The notes: generated by a model not told the origin, from the sequence alone. A stretch of DNA of 64,000 nt from an uncultured Prevotella sp. (GCA_946188165.1 CAMHTW010000014.1:1-64000); one strand, 5' to 3'; counted from the stretch's first letter, positions 1 through 6,901 are shown. Numbers and translations are program-made.

Positions 1-2
1 AA

Positions 3-29
3 GTACTTGGTTTCAAATATATGAAGTGT
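3..29 (+). repeat. Copy 1 of an imperfect direct repeat also present at 3100-3124
   Basis: GTACTTGGTTT, then a 2-3 base difference, then ATATATGAAGTGT; the copy at 3100-3124 has the same first 11 bases and 12 of the last 13. The two copies bracket the accessory stretch with the nuclease remnant, the Abi gene and the lipoprotein. The left copy touches the window edge, so the true extent of the repeat is unknown. Confidence 0.4.
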
Positions 30-44
30 AGAATTCCAAAATAA

Positions 45-323
45 TTTGTAACTTACCAAACGAAATTACAATCATCCATAAATCAAGAACGCTTAAAACT
101 CCAACGACCCGTTGGAGAATTAGTGAAACAGCCTGTTTCAGAAAATTGGAATGACGCCAGCAATGACTTCCCAATCCCCTTTGCCCTGGTTCCATGGGGC
201 CAGCATATTGAGATTGTTACACGGAGTGAAAGCCTAGAAGAAGCATTGTTTTACATGCAACATGTAATTGAGAAAGGATTAAGCAGGACAGCACTTGTCC
301 TTCCTACCCCTGTCATTGTATGA
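45..323 (+). pseudogene. Remnant of a DUF1016 (YhcG-like) PD-(D/E)XK nuclease, N-terminal domain piece
   Basis: The frame is open from 45 to a TGA at 321-323, with a possible GTG start at 123. Residues coded from about 185 on include VPWGQHIEIVTRSESLEEAL, followed by FYMQHVIEKGLSRTAL. This strongly resembles the 'PWGHN..I..K..EEALFY...TIENGWSR..L' core of the DUF1016 N-terminal domain as I know it from family members. The full proteins are about 350 residues with a C-terminal nuclease domain; here translation stops a few residues after the core and nothing downstream continues it. I read it as a decayed fragment. No promoter was recognised. The family match is from memory. Confidence 0.5.
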
Positions 324-493
324 CTAAAGCTGCTTGGACTGGCTTAGTCTCCTGCAAAATTACGAAATCTTCCTTAACTATGTATAATAAGGTGGAGCTT
401 TTTGAGAAATTTTAAGCATTTAGGACCAAATATGCGGCATTTGAGAGCCAAACGCCGCCTAATTATTGTATTACCTTCCGTCCTAAATGGTGA
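324..493. other. Non-coding gap between the DUF1016 remnant and the Abi gene
   Basis: 170 bp, AT-rich. No frame continues the nuclease remnant, and no promoter or clear terminator is seen. It ends with the 3' end of the Abi gene. Confidence 0.5.
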
Positions 494-1390
494 TTATTGC
501 CACAATTGCTCCTGCTCCCAGTTCTGCGGGAAACCAAGGGCGCCCGCATGAACACTCGGGAATTTGGAGAAGAGTAGCTGCAAGTCCTGCGTCAGCGTAT
601 TCTGAGGGTCTATGACGTTCAGCCAATAGCGAATGATGGCAAGTACGAAATAGACACGTTGTGTACCTGTCGCAGGCAAAGTGATGAATGTGTTACGAGG
701 ATGACGCGGCATCAGTGGGCGAACACCAAGCGTGCGGTTCCACAGACGCGCATGGTGAGCACAAATGTTACGTACATAGACCAGAGTATGAAGCCACGAG
801 GCAAACACCGTATCGCTTACACCAAAAACAGCCGCCACGTCGCGCTTGGGAATACCTGGCTTCAAATACTGATAGAGTATAGACATTGTACCAAACGATG
901 TCACTTCGAGCGTCATCCAGCTTGGCGGCAAGGGGTCACTGTATTTCCGCTTGAAGGCCCGTACAAATTGCTCGTCACTGCGATGGTATTCATCAGCGAT
1001 GCTTTGAAGCGTTTTGGCGTGCTGCGCGGTATTGGTAAATAGTGATGCATCAGCGAACCACGTGCCGCCTTTAGCCATCGACATCACATAAGCCATCTGC
1101 GTACGCACTGCCACCTCAATCCGTCCGATATTTCGAAATACAAGCTCGCGCAAACGACTATCAAACTCATAGAGGCTAACGGCCTGTTCAAATGTGACAC
1201 CTGGCTTGAAAGTGTGGTTTACACGATCGGCTAACAACGGATACCAATAACCGCTCATGCGATAGTAGCTCACACGATGCAGCCATGCTTTAGCAGCCGC
1301 CTCGTCTGCGAAGGTCATACCACGCTGTTTCAGGATACCAATCTGATTGGCAAAAGTTTGGATCTGTTTGGGATAGGGAACCTTGGGCAT
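494..1390 (-). CDS. Abi_2 family (AbiD/AbiF-like) HEPN abortive-infection protein
   Basis: A 298-residue protein with the usual Abi_2 layout. The N-terminus (residues 8-55) has the KQ...F..Q...L..RG...D...A..WL..VSYYRMSGYW pattern, and the C-terminal half carries the HEPN catalytic signature R-x4-H as RNICAHHARLWN (R207, H212). HEPN proteins of this kind are RNA-cleaving toxins of phage-defence systems; AbiF members have been reported to be held in check by a linked non-coding RNA. The gene stands alone on its strand, beside a DUF1016 remnant, which fits a defence-type accessory locus. A Bacteroidetes -7 box lies 71 bp upstream, and the leader between them can fold into a hairpin. ATG at 1390 is the only start consistent with the family N-terminus. 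The family call is firm; toxicity and any antitoxin are inferred. Confidence 0.85.
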   Translation of the reverse strand: MPKVPYPKQIQTFANQIGILKQRGMTFADEAAAKAWLHRVSYYRMSGYWYPLLADRVNHTFKPGVTFEQAVSLYEFDSRLRELVFRNIGRIEVAVRTQMAYVMSMAKGGTWFADASLFTNTAQHAKTLQSIADEYHRSDEQFVRAFKRKYSDPLPPSWMTLEVTSFGTMSILYQYLKPGIPKRDVAAVFGVSDTVFASWLHTLVYVRNICAHHARLWNRTLGVRPLMPRHPRNTFITLPATGTQRVYFVLAIIRYWLNVIDPQNTLTQDLQLLFSKFPSVHAGALGFPQNWEQEQLWQ

Positions 1391-1399
1391 AATTCTATT

Positions 1400-1456
1400 A
1401 AATGAAAAGGCTCACCCTAAGCGCGCTGATCTGACGAGAAGCGGGGTGAGCTTGTT
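1400..1456 (-). ncRNA. Candidate leader or antitoxin RNA upstream of the Abi gene
   Basis: On the minus strand the segment just after the predicted transcription start holds an 8-bp stem: GCTCACCC (1451-1444) pairs with GGGTGAGC (1417-1410). Inner CGC/GCG pairing is possible, and CCTTTTCATTT follows directly, so it looks like an intrinsic terminator placed before the Abi start at 1390. The predicted product is about 50-60 nt. That it is a separate RNA, or an antitoxin, is inference; it could be only an attenuator. Confidence 0.4.
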
Positions 1457-1460
1457 GAGT

Positions 1461-1469
1461 GCAAAGATA
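1461..1469 (-). promoter_or_regulatory. Promoter -7 box of the Abi gene and leader
   Basis: Reads TATCTTTGC on the minus strand, a perfect TAnnTTTG Bacteroidetes -7 element. The predicted start is near 1455, which puts the hairpin at the 5' end of the transcript. Confidence 0.6.
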
Positions 1470-1521
1470 CGAATAATTTCCGAACTACCAAAGAAATCAT
1501 TGAATTATTTGCATGTTTTAA

Positions 1522-1743
1522 GGAAAATCCATACTTTTGGAGCGGCAAGAGAATCATTCTATATCCAGGGCAGCACTGGCTAAGGCACTTGGAAGAAGTG
1601 GGCCTCAGGTGAGAAAGGCTATCGATGTCTTGCGTGATAAAAGGATACGTCGCAAGGGTGGAATGCAATTCATAGCAGATTGCAGCGCCACACTTCTACC
1701 TTTAGGTGGAAGAACAAGGAGAACACACGCGCAGACCAACTGA
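1522..1743 (+). pseudogene. Fragment with a winged-helix-like segment, probably a gene remnant
   Basis: The frame runs from a stop at 1519 to one at 1743, with a possible TTG at 1537. The segment SISRAALAKALGRSGPQVRK followed by AIDVLRDKRIRRKGG has the form of a helix-turn-helix plus wing, as found at the C-terminus of many AlbA/Schlafen-type ATP-binding proteins. Everything else expected of such a protein is missing, and the last 25 residues look random. No ATG, promoter or partner gene is visible. I read it as a leftover of a longer regulator-like protein; it may also be chance. Confidence 0.3.
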
Positions 1744-1763
1744 CAACCTGGGGTTAAGAAAAA

Positions 1764-2119
1764 CAGGGTACACCTCTAACACCTCTAACACCCAAAAAAC
1801 GGAGGCGAAACCCAGAAAAACGGAGGCTCCGTTTGAAAAAATGGCGGCCCCGTTTGAAAAAATGGCGGCTCTAAATTTTCAAACGGCGCCTCCGTTCAGA
1901 TGAACGGCGCCTCCATTCGCAAAAATGATGTTGAACCTCATAAAAACTAAACGAAAAAGACTACTTTCAACCGCAAAGGCCTCATCAACAAGACCGCTAA
2001 CGGAATGGCATTGCGAAAAATGCGCATTTCGTACTACACCTTTCTGGCCAACACCGACAAGAAGTCTTTTACTTGTTTACCCACATTTTGGGTGTTAGAG
2101 GTGTTAGAGGTGTACCCTG
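1764..2119. repeat. 34-bp perfect inverted repeat (1764-1797 and 2086-2119) around 288 bp
   Basis: The left arm 1764-1797 contains ACACCTCTAACACCTCTAAC and ends in CCCAAAA. The right arm 2086-2119 is its exact reverse complement, beginning TTTTGGGTG. Four more bases pair beyond one mismatch. Each arm itself holds an 8-bp near-tandem (ACCTCTAAC twice). The enclosed 1798-2085 has no convincing gene but includes GC-rich direct repeats. The arms may be ends of a decayed mobile unit, or gene-end remnants; no transposase is present. Confidence 0.75.
1829..1869 (+). repeat. Two 20-bp direct repeats, period 21, inside the inverted repeat
   Basis: CCGTTTGAAAAAATGGCGGC occurs at 1829-1848 and again at 1850-1869. 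Just downstream, the short palindromic piece GGCGCCTCC is present twice (from about 1886 and 1906). On the plus strand the repeats read in frame as a KTEAPFEK-like pattern, so they may be the worn remains of a repetitive coding region. Confidence 0.65.
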
Positions 2120-2195
2120 GTTTTGCTTCTCACGCGCGTGTAGCTCAGTTACTCGCCATCGACAGTGCTCACAGCCTCCTCCCCGTGAGCGCGCC

Positions 2196-2257
2196 AGTTA
2201 GGGAAATATTTTTCCCCAGTTAGGGAAAAAGTTTTTCTTAGTTAAGGAAAAATACCT
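2196..2257 (+). repeat. Three tandem units of 22 bp (AGTTAGGGAAA type)
   Basis: AGTTAGGGAAA begins at 2196 and 2218 and, as AGTTAAGGAAA, at 2240, giving an exact 22-bp period. Each unit has partial dyad symmetry (GGGAAA...TTTTCCC in the first). The period and copy number equal those of the unrelated-sequence triplets at 23045 and 40534. The stretch 2258-2418 shows no gene. Confidence 0.6.
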
Positions 2258-2418
2258 AAGTTATACACGTCGTTCGCGACGACATTACGGCTCACTGCCA
2301 GCGAGATTACGGCTCGCTCCGCAAACATTTCCGCCTTTTTCTACTAAGACCTGGCCCTATGGCAAGGGCAGAACCAGATTCTGAAGAATGCTTGCTTGTT
2401 GATCATTTCTGGTTTTCT

Positions 2419-2679
2419 TTAATTATTGAGGTCATCATGGATTTTCTTCCATTGCAAAGCGAGCATGGTGACGTCATCGCTTGCTACGAAATCATAGAAA
2501 GACAGTCCGTAGGGTTCCTGCAGCGGACCGTTGTACTTCTTTTCCATTTCTGGTGGCACGACTTCATTTCCTAAAATGTCATCATCGCTGCAAGATGTGA
2601 GAGCGAATGAGAAACTCATAATACCTGCGGTAAGGGTGCTCATGAGCGCCAGCTTTACCAAATTCTTCTTTGTTGTCAT
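2419..2679 (-). CDS. Small lipoprotein of unknown function
   Basis: An 86-residue protein with a lipoprotein signal peptide: a positively charged start (MTTKKNLVK), a hydrophobic core at about 8-27 and the lipobox-like LTSC followed by SDDD at about 27-33. An acidic SDDD after the cysteine is common in surface-exposed Bacteroidetes lipoproteins. The mature part is only about 57 residues, with no domain I recognise. It could be an intact small lipoprotein or the N-terminal stub of a longer one, since sequence beyond the stop shows no continuing frame. The predicted promoter is about 180 bp upstream, giving an unusually long leader. Confidence 0.6.
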   Translation of the reverse strand: MTTKKNLVKLALMSTLTAGIMSFSFALTSCSDDDILGNEVVPPEMEKKYNGPLQEPYGLSFYDFVASDDVTMLALQWKKIHDDLNN

Positions 2680-2855
2680 AATTGTAAAATTTTAAATTGT
2701 TATACTTATTTATTATTTAATTATTGTTTTGGGGTTGCCCTTTTTGGGTTTCAGTCAGGGCGGAGACTGATTTAGTAAGCACTCAAGGTGCTGATTATTA
2801 CGCCTTTATGTTTTGTTTGTGTCAGTAAGTCAAAGAGCGATATCATTTCTGATTT
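2680..2855 (-). other. Long, structured 5' leader of the small lipoprotein gene
   Basis: Between the -7 box at 2861-2869 and the start at 2679 lie about 175 nt with at least two hairpins: stems 2751-2756 with 2765-2770 (TCAGTC/GACTGA) and 2779-2782 with 2788-2791 (GCAC/GTGC). The segment next to the gene is AT-rich. I recognise no known riboswitch in it. Confidence 0.35.
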
Positions 2856-2860
2856 CTGAT

Positions 2861-2869
2861 GCAAAGTTA
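2861..2869 (-). promoter_or_regulatory. Promoter -7 box of the lipoprotein gene
   Basis: TAACTTTGC on the minus strand, with CTTG (close to the TTTG -33 element) 20 bp upstream at 2890-2893. Confidence 0.5.
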
Positions 2870-3040
2870 TGACGGATTTTGATTGATTCCAAGAAATTTT
2901 GTGTTTTTCGCTCGCAGTTGTTGCGACACAGGGGGGTGTTTTGTAACAAATCGGGGGAACGTTGACATAGTTGTCGCATCCCCCCTCTTAAAAGCTACTC
3001 ACAGATTGTTAATCCTACGGAAACTTTTTCTGCGATTCGT

Positions 3041-3072
3041 TTTGCCGTTTCTTGGAATATTCGTATCTTTGC
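3041..3072 (+). promoter_or_regulatory. Promoter without an evident gene
   Basis: TTTG at 3041-3044, 19 bp, then TATCTTTGC at 3064-3072: a full Bacteroidetes promoter. Downstream there is only a 13-codon frame from ATG 3080 (MAKTNHGYLVLYM) before the flotillin promoter. It may serve as a distal flotillin promoter or be a leftover of an element edge. Confidence 0.5.
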
Positions 3073-3099
3073 GTCGGATATGGCAAAAACGAATCATGG

Positions 3100-3124
3100 G
3101 TACTTGGTTTTATATATGAAATGT
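3100..3124 (+). repeat. Copy 2 of the imperfect direct repeat at 3-29
   Basis: GTACTTGGTTT followed by ATATATGAAATGT. It matches the window start closely and lies at the other edge of the accessory stretch, just after a promoter. Confidence 0.4.
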
Positions 3125-3182
3125 CAAAACCGCCGAAGACAATGCCAAATATGTAAGCAAAAACCACAAAACATGCTAAATA

Positions 3183-3215
3183 TTTGGAGATATTTGGATT
3201 TTTGCGTAATTTTGC
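3183..3215 (+). promoter_or_regulatory. Promoter of the flotillin gene
   Basis: TTTG at 3183-3186, a 20-bp spacer, then TAATTTTGC at 3207-3215; the flotillin ATG follows at 3245. Confidence 0.6.
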
Positions 3216-3244
3216 AGCAAAGTAACCGTTAAACTGTTTCAATT

Positions 3245-4744
3245 ATGGATCCAATCACAATGTATGCCCTTATCGGTGGCGCTATTTTGCTACTGGTGCT
3301 ATTCCTGTTTATTTCATACGTAAAAGCTCCTCCCTCGTCGGCTTTCATCATCTCCGGTCTTAGCAAGGAGCCACGTGTACTGATTGGCTCGGGCGGATTC
3401 CGTATTCCGTTCTTCGAGCGTCTGGACCGTGTTTACTTGGGGCAGATTACCGTCGACATCAAGACGGAAGAGAGCGTGCCCACCACCGACTTCATCAACG
3501 TCGATGTAGATGCCGTCGCCAAGATTCGCGTGATGCCCACCAACGAAGGGACACGTTTGGCTGCCAAGAACTTCCTGAACATGATGCCCAGCGAGATTGC
3601 CGAGCAGTTGCAGGACTCACTGCAGGGTAACATGCGTGAGATTATCGGTACACTGGACCTGCGTTCGCTGAACACCGACCGCGACGGATTCTCTGACCAG
3701 GTCATGACGAAGGCACAGCCCGATATGGCCAAACTGGGTATCGAAATCATTTCGTGCAATATCCAGAATGTGACAGACAGGGAAGGACTGATCAAGGACC
3801 TGGGTGCCGACAATACGGCAAAGATTAAGAAGGACGCCTCGATTAACCGTGCCATTGCCGAACGCGACGTGAAGATTGAGGTGTCGAAGGCAGATAAGGA
3901 GGCTAACGATGCCCGCGTGGATGCTGACACCGCTATTGCCATCAAGAATAACGAACTGGCTCTGAAGCGTGCTGCCCTGAAGCAGCAGGCAGACACAGCC
4001 CAAGCTGATGCCGATGCCGCCTATGCCATCCAGCAACAGGAGCAGCAGAAGACCATCAACATCAAGACCGTTGAGGCTGAGATTGAAAAGACGAAGCGTG
4101 AGCAAATTCTGTCGAAAGAGCAGATTGAGATTCGTCAGAACCAGTTGGCTGCCGAGGTGGAGAAGAAAGCCGATGCTGATAAGTATAAGGTTGAACGCGA
4201 CGCTGCCGCTGACCTCGAACAGCGTAAACGTGTAGCTGAAGCCCAGAAATACGAGGCCGAACAGCGTGCACTGGCACAGAATGCCGAGTCTGATGCCGTC
4301 CGCTACCGCTTAGAGCAGGAAGCCGCAGGTATCAAGGCTAAAGGTGAGGCCGAGGCTTACGCCATCCAGAAGAAAGGTGAGGCTGAGGCTCAGGCTATGG
4401 ACAAGAAGGCCGAGGCTTACAAGAAGTACAACAATGCTGCCGTCATGCAGATGATGATTGAGGTATTGCCTCAGGTGGTCGAGAACGTGGCTAAGCCCAT
4501 CTCAGCCATCAAGGATGTTCACGTCTATAGCGGAGGACAAGACAGCGGTGCTGGCGTGGCAGCCATGAGCGGTGGCGTACCCGTTGCCATCAAGCAGGCT
4601 TTCGATGTACTTAAGTCGGCAACTGGCGTTGATATGGCCGACATCATGCGTGCTGGCACCATCGATGCCAAAGTAAACCGCAACATCAACCTCAATGACG
4701 AGGCCCGCGATGCTGTCGACAACATAACAGGAAAGAAGAAGTGA
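3245..4744 (+). CDS. Flotillin family membrane scaffold protein (SPFH domain)
   Basis: A 499-residue protein. An N-terminal membrane segment (about residues 6-28) is followed by an SPFH/band-7 domain (about 30-200) and a long Ala/Glu/Lys-rich coiled coil (about 200-400) with the repeated KGEAEAYA- and KAEA-type stretches typical of flotillins. The C-terminal 90 residues include a Gly/Ala-rich part. Flotillins oligomerise at the inner membrane and organise functional membrane microdomains. It is followed, with a 4-bp overlap, by an SDR gene and then a PAP2 gene, so the three are probably cotranscribed. The NfeD partner often found next to flotillin genes is not seen here. Length and domain order are normal for the YuaG/FloT type. 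Confidence 0.9.
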   Translation: MDPITMYALIGGAILLLVLFLFISYVKAPPSSAFIISGLSKEPRVLIGSGGFRIPFFERLDRVYLGQITVDIKTEESVPTTDFINVDVDAVAKIRVMPTNEGTRLAAKNFLNMMPSEIAEQLQDSLQGNMREIIGTLDLRSLNTDRDGFSDQVMTKAQPDMAKLGIEIISCNIQNVTDREGLIKDLGADNTAKIKKDASINRAIAERDVKIEVSKADKEANDARVDADTAIAIKNNELALKRAALKQQADTAQADADAAYAIQQQEQQKTINIKTVEAEIEKTKREQILSKEQIEIRQNQLAAEVEKKADADKYKVERDAAADLEQRKRVAEAQKYEAEQRALAQNAESDAVRYRLEQEAAGIKAKGEAEAYAIQKKGEAEAQAMDKKAEAYKKYNNAAVMQMMIEVLPQVVENVAKPISAIKDVHVYSGGQDSGAGVAAMSGGVPVAIKQAFDVLKSATGVDMADIMRAGTIDAKVNRNINLNDEARDAVDNITGKKK

Positions 4745-5757
4745 AGATACTGATTACAGGAGCCAGTGGTTTCATTGGCTCCTTTATTGTGGAAGAAGCG
4801 CTCCGACGCGGATTCGAGACGTGGGCAGCTGTACGTGGTAGCAGTTCACGCCAGTTTCTGACGGACGAACGCATCCACTTTATCGAGTTGAACCTCTCGT
4901 CGGAAGAACAGCTCTGCGAGCAGCTGAAAGACCATCAGTTCGACTATGTGGTACATGCTGCAGGCGTCACCAAGTGTCTGAACAAGGCCGACTTCCACCA
5001 CATCAATACCGAGGGCACCCAAAATCTGGTGCGTGCCATCATCGCCTTGAAGATGCCACTACGGCGCTTTGTGTATATCAGTTCGCTCAGCATCATGGGC
5101 GCTATCCGTGAACAACAGCCCTATACAGAGATTCTTGAGAGCGACGAGGCCCGTCCCAACACCGCTTACGGACAAAGTAAGCTGGAGGCAGAACAATGGC
5201 TCGCTGACCTCCCCTCCTGCACGGGAGGGGGCGGGGGTGGGTTCCCCTACGTCATCCTACGTCCAACAGGAGTGTATGGTCCGCGTGAGCGCGACTACTT
5301 CATGATGGCTAAAAGCATCCAGTCACATACCGACTTCGCCGTGGGCTATAAACAGCAGGACATCACCTTCGTTTATGTCACGGACGTGGTACAGGCCGTA
5401 TTCCTTGCCATGGAGAAAGGCCAGACGGGTCGCAAATATTTCCTCAGCGATGGAGAGGTTTATCAGTCGTCAACTTTTAGCAATCTGATTCGCAAAGAGT
5501 TGGGCAATCCCTGGTGGATTCGCATCACAGCTCCCATCTGGGTATTGCGTGTGGTGACTTTCGTAGGCGAGTATGTTGGACGACTGACGGGTAAAGTAAC
5601 AGCTCTCAATAATGACAAGTATAACATCATGCGTCAGCGCAACTGGCGCTGTGACATAGAACCTGCTCGACAGGAATTAGGCTACGAACCACAAGTAAAA
5701 CTCGAGGAAGGTGTACGCCGCAGTATTAAATGGTATAAGGATAACGGATGGCTATAA
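4741..5757 (+). CDS. NAD-dependent epimerase/dehydratase (extended SDR)
   Basis: A 338-residue extended short-chain dehydrogenase. GASGFIG at 7-13 is the NAD(P)-binding glycine motif, SS then Y-x3-K (YGQSK, about 143-147) form the catalytic set, and LRPTGVYGPRE is the usual extended-SDR substrate loop. The start is GTG at 4741, overlapping the flotillin stop by 4 bp; no ATG fits as well. Substrate unknown, probably a nucleotide sugar or sterol/terpenoid-like molecule. Residues about 157-168 (DLPSCTGGGGGGF) come from a GC-rich palindromic repeat (5211-5243) sitting in frame in the loop before the conserved FPYVILRP strand; relatives have a short loop there. The gene ends inside the start of the PAP2 gene. 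Confidence 0.85.
   Translation: MKILITGASGFIGSFIVEEALRRGFETWAAVRGSSSRQFLTDERIHFIELNLSSEEQLCEQLKDHQFDYVVHAAGVTKCLNKADFHHINTEGTQNLVRAIIALKMPLRRFVYISSLSIMGAIREQQPYTEILESDEARPNTAYGQSKLEAEQWLADLPSCTGGGGGGFPYVILRPTGVYGPRERDYFMMAKSIQSHTDFAVGYKQQDITFVYVTDVVQAVFLAMEKGQTGRKYFLSDGEVYQSSTFSNLIRKELGNPWWIRITAPIWVLRVVTFVGEYVGRLTGKVTALNNDKYNIMRQRNWRCDIEPARQELGYEPQVKLEEGVRRSIKWYKDNGWL
5211..5243 (+). repeat. 33-bp GC-rich palindromic repeat (family 1), inside the SDR gene
   Basis: CCCCTCC-TGCACG-GGAGGGG followed by GCGGGGGTGGGTT. The same 33-bp layout (palindrome, then a GGGGGTGGGT tail) recurs at 26077-26109 (inverted), 33684-33715 (inverted) and 35241-35273, with a tail-less copy at 35147-35166. It is open in all frames, so it can be read through. 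Confidence 0.85.
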
Positions 5758-6707
5758 AAATTAGTGAGTTTTTTATACGAGACAAAAAAGCCAAGAAGGG
5801 ATTATTGGCATTTGAGTGGGTAGCCATTGGCTATCTGGTATTCACCATATTGATGATGATCATCCTATGGGACAAACTGGTTGCCCCAGGAGAGATGATG
5901 AAGGGACGCGCACAGTTTCTGCTGGTCACACTGGCCTGCTGGGCGGTTCACTATCTTTGGCCCTGTCGCCTAACCATATTTTTACGTATCCTGGTGCAGA
6001 TGGCTTTCTTAGGTTGGTGGTATCCTGATACCTACGAAATGAATCGTGCCCTGCCCAATCTCGACCATGTGTTTGCAAGTTGGGAACAGTCACTGTTTGG
6101 TTGTCAGCCGTCCCTACTCTTTTCGCAAAAGGTGCCATACGGTTGGTTCTCAGAATTAATGTGCTTGGGCTACGTCAGCTACTTCCCGCTGATGCTCATT
6201 ACCTATCTTTACTACTTTTTCAAGCGCTATCAGGAGTTCCAGATGACGGCCTTCGTCATGCTGGCATCCTTCTTTGCCTACTACGTCGTCTTCGTGCTGC
6301 TGCCCGTCACGGGTCCGCAGTTCTATTACCTGGCAGTAGGCACGGAAAAGATTGCCGCAGGTATCTTCCCCAATCTAGGCGACTGGTTCCTGACACACTC
6401 CGAACGCATGGCGGCACCAGGCTGGACGGATGGCTTCTGGTATCACATGCTCGACCTGACCCACGATGCCGGCGAACGTCCCACTGCCGCATTCCCCAGC
6501 AGTCACGTAGGTGTCACTACGGTCGTCATGTTGTTGGCTTTACGCACACGCAGCCGGGGACTTATCTTCACCATCCTACCGTTTTATATCCTGATGTGCC
6601 TCTCCACCGTCTATATCTATGCCCACTATGCCATCGATGCCATTGCCGGACTCCTGACGGGCATCCTGCTATACTTCGCATTGAAAGCCATTTGGAAACG
6701 CTTTTAG
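5748..6707 (+). CDS. PAP2-family membrane phosphatase
   Basis: A 319-residue integral membrane protein with about six to eight hydrophobic segments. The PAP2 signature is spread near the C-terminus: ERPTAAFPSSHVG (about 243-255, matching the RP and PSGH-type blocks, here PSSH) and HYAIDAIAG (about 293-301, the H-x3-D block). Family members remove phosphate from lipid phosphates such as phosphatidate or undecaprenyl pyrophosphate, or make inositol phospholipids; the length and the long loop between the blocks suggest the inositolphosphotransferase-like branch, but I cannot decide. It starts 10 bp before the SDR stop, so translation of the two is probably coupled. Confidence 0.82.
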   Translation: MAIKISEFFIRDKKAKKGLLAFEWVAIGYLVFTILMMIILWDKLVAPGEMMKGRAQFLLVTLACWAVHYLWPCRLTIFLRILVQMAFLGWWYPDTYEMNRALPNLDHVFASWEQSLFGCQPSLLFSQKVPYGWFSELMCLGYVSYFPLMLITYLYYFFKRYQEFQMTAFVMLASFFAYYVVFVLLPVTGPQFYYLAVGTEKIAAGIFPNLGDWFLTHSERMAAPGWTDGFWYHMLDLTHDAGERPTAAFPSSHVGVTTVVMLLALRTRSRGLIFTILPFYILMCLSTVYIYAHYAIDAIAGLLTGILLYFALKAIWKRF

Positions 6708-6719
6708 TTCGCCACAATA

Positions 6720-6783
6720 ATAAAAAAAGGGACTCCGCTGAGCCCCGACCTTTGTTAACCTTAAATCTAATACTATGAAAAAC
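6720..6783 (-). ncRNA. Probable short non-coding RNA with its own promoter and terminator
   Basis: On the minus strand a -7 box TACCTTTGC (6797-6789), with a near -33 CTTG 20 bp before it, predicts a start near 6783. About 40 nt later comes a strong intrinsic terminator: GGGGCTC (6746-6740), loop AGCG, GAGTCCC (6735-6729), then seven T (6728-6722). The body includes TATTAGATTTAAGG then TTAACA. No frame of useful length lies within. The promoter-to-terminator layout is like that described for the Bacteroidales-1 RNA motif, but I cannot confirm the family. Confidence 0.55.
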
Positions 6784-6788
6784 ACAGT

Positions 6789-6797
6789 GCAAAGGTA
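6789..6797 (-). promoter_or_regulatory. Promoter -7 box of the short minus-strand RNA
   Basis: Reads TACCTTTGC on the minus strand; CTTG (6821-6818) sits 20 bp upstream. No protein gene on that strand could use it before the PAP2 gene, which is in the opposite direction. Confidence 0.55.
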
Positions 6798-6901
6798 ATC
6801 GATTTTTTCATAAAGTGCAAGAAATCAATGTATAAAAGTAGTGTTCATAAAACACTTTCTTGACATAAATCAACCAAAAAGAAAAATTTTGAAGCGAAAA
6901 A

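Noticed and set aside
1706..1903. A 66-codon frame with KTEA/FEK repeats
   Set aside because: It begins inside the preceding HTH-like fragment, has no start signal, and its repeats follow the DNA direct repeats; not supported as a live gene.
2147..2225. GTAGCTCAGTT, a tRNA D-arm-like string
   Set aside because: No acceptor stem, anticodon arm or T-arm (GTTCGA) follows at the right distance; chance match in a decayed region.
3080..3118. 13-codon frame MAKTNHGYLVLYM after the orphan promoter
   Set aside because: Too short and with no partner to attenuate; could be a leader peptide but nothing supports it.
3433..4105. Long minus-strand frames opposite the flotillin gene
   Set aside because: Result of the codon bias of the coiled-coil region; no promoter or conserved protein features.
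6080..6778. A 232-codon plus-strand frame across the PAP2 gene
   Set aside because: Shifted-frame shadow of the PAP2 gene; very rich in Arg, His and Pro, with no family features.
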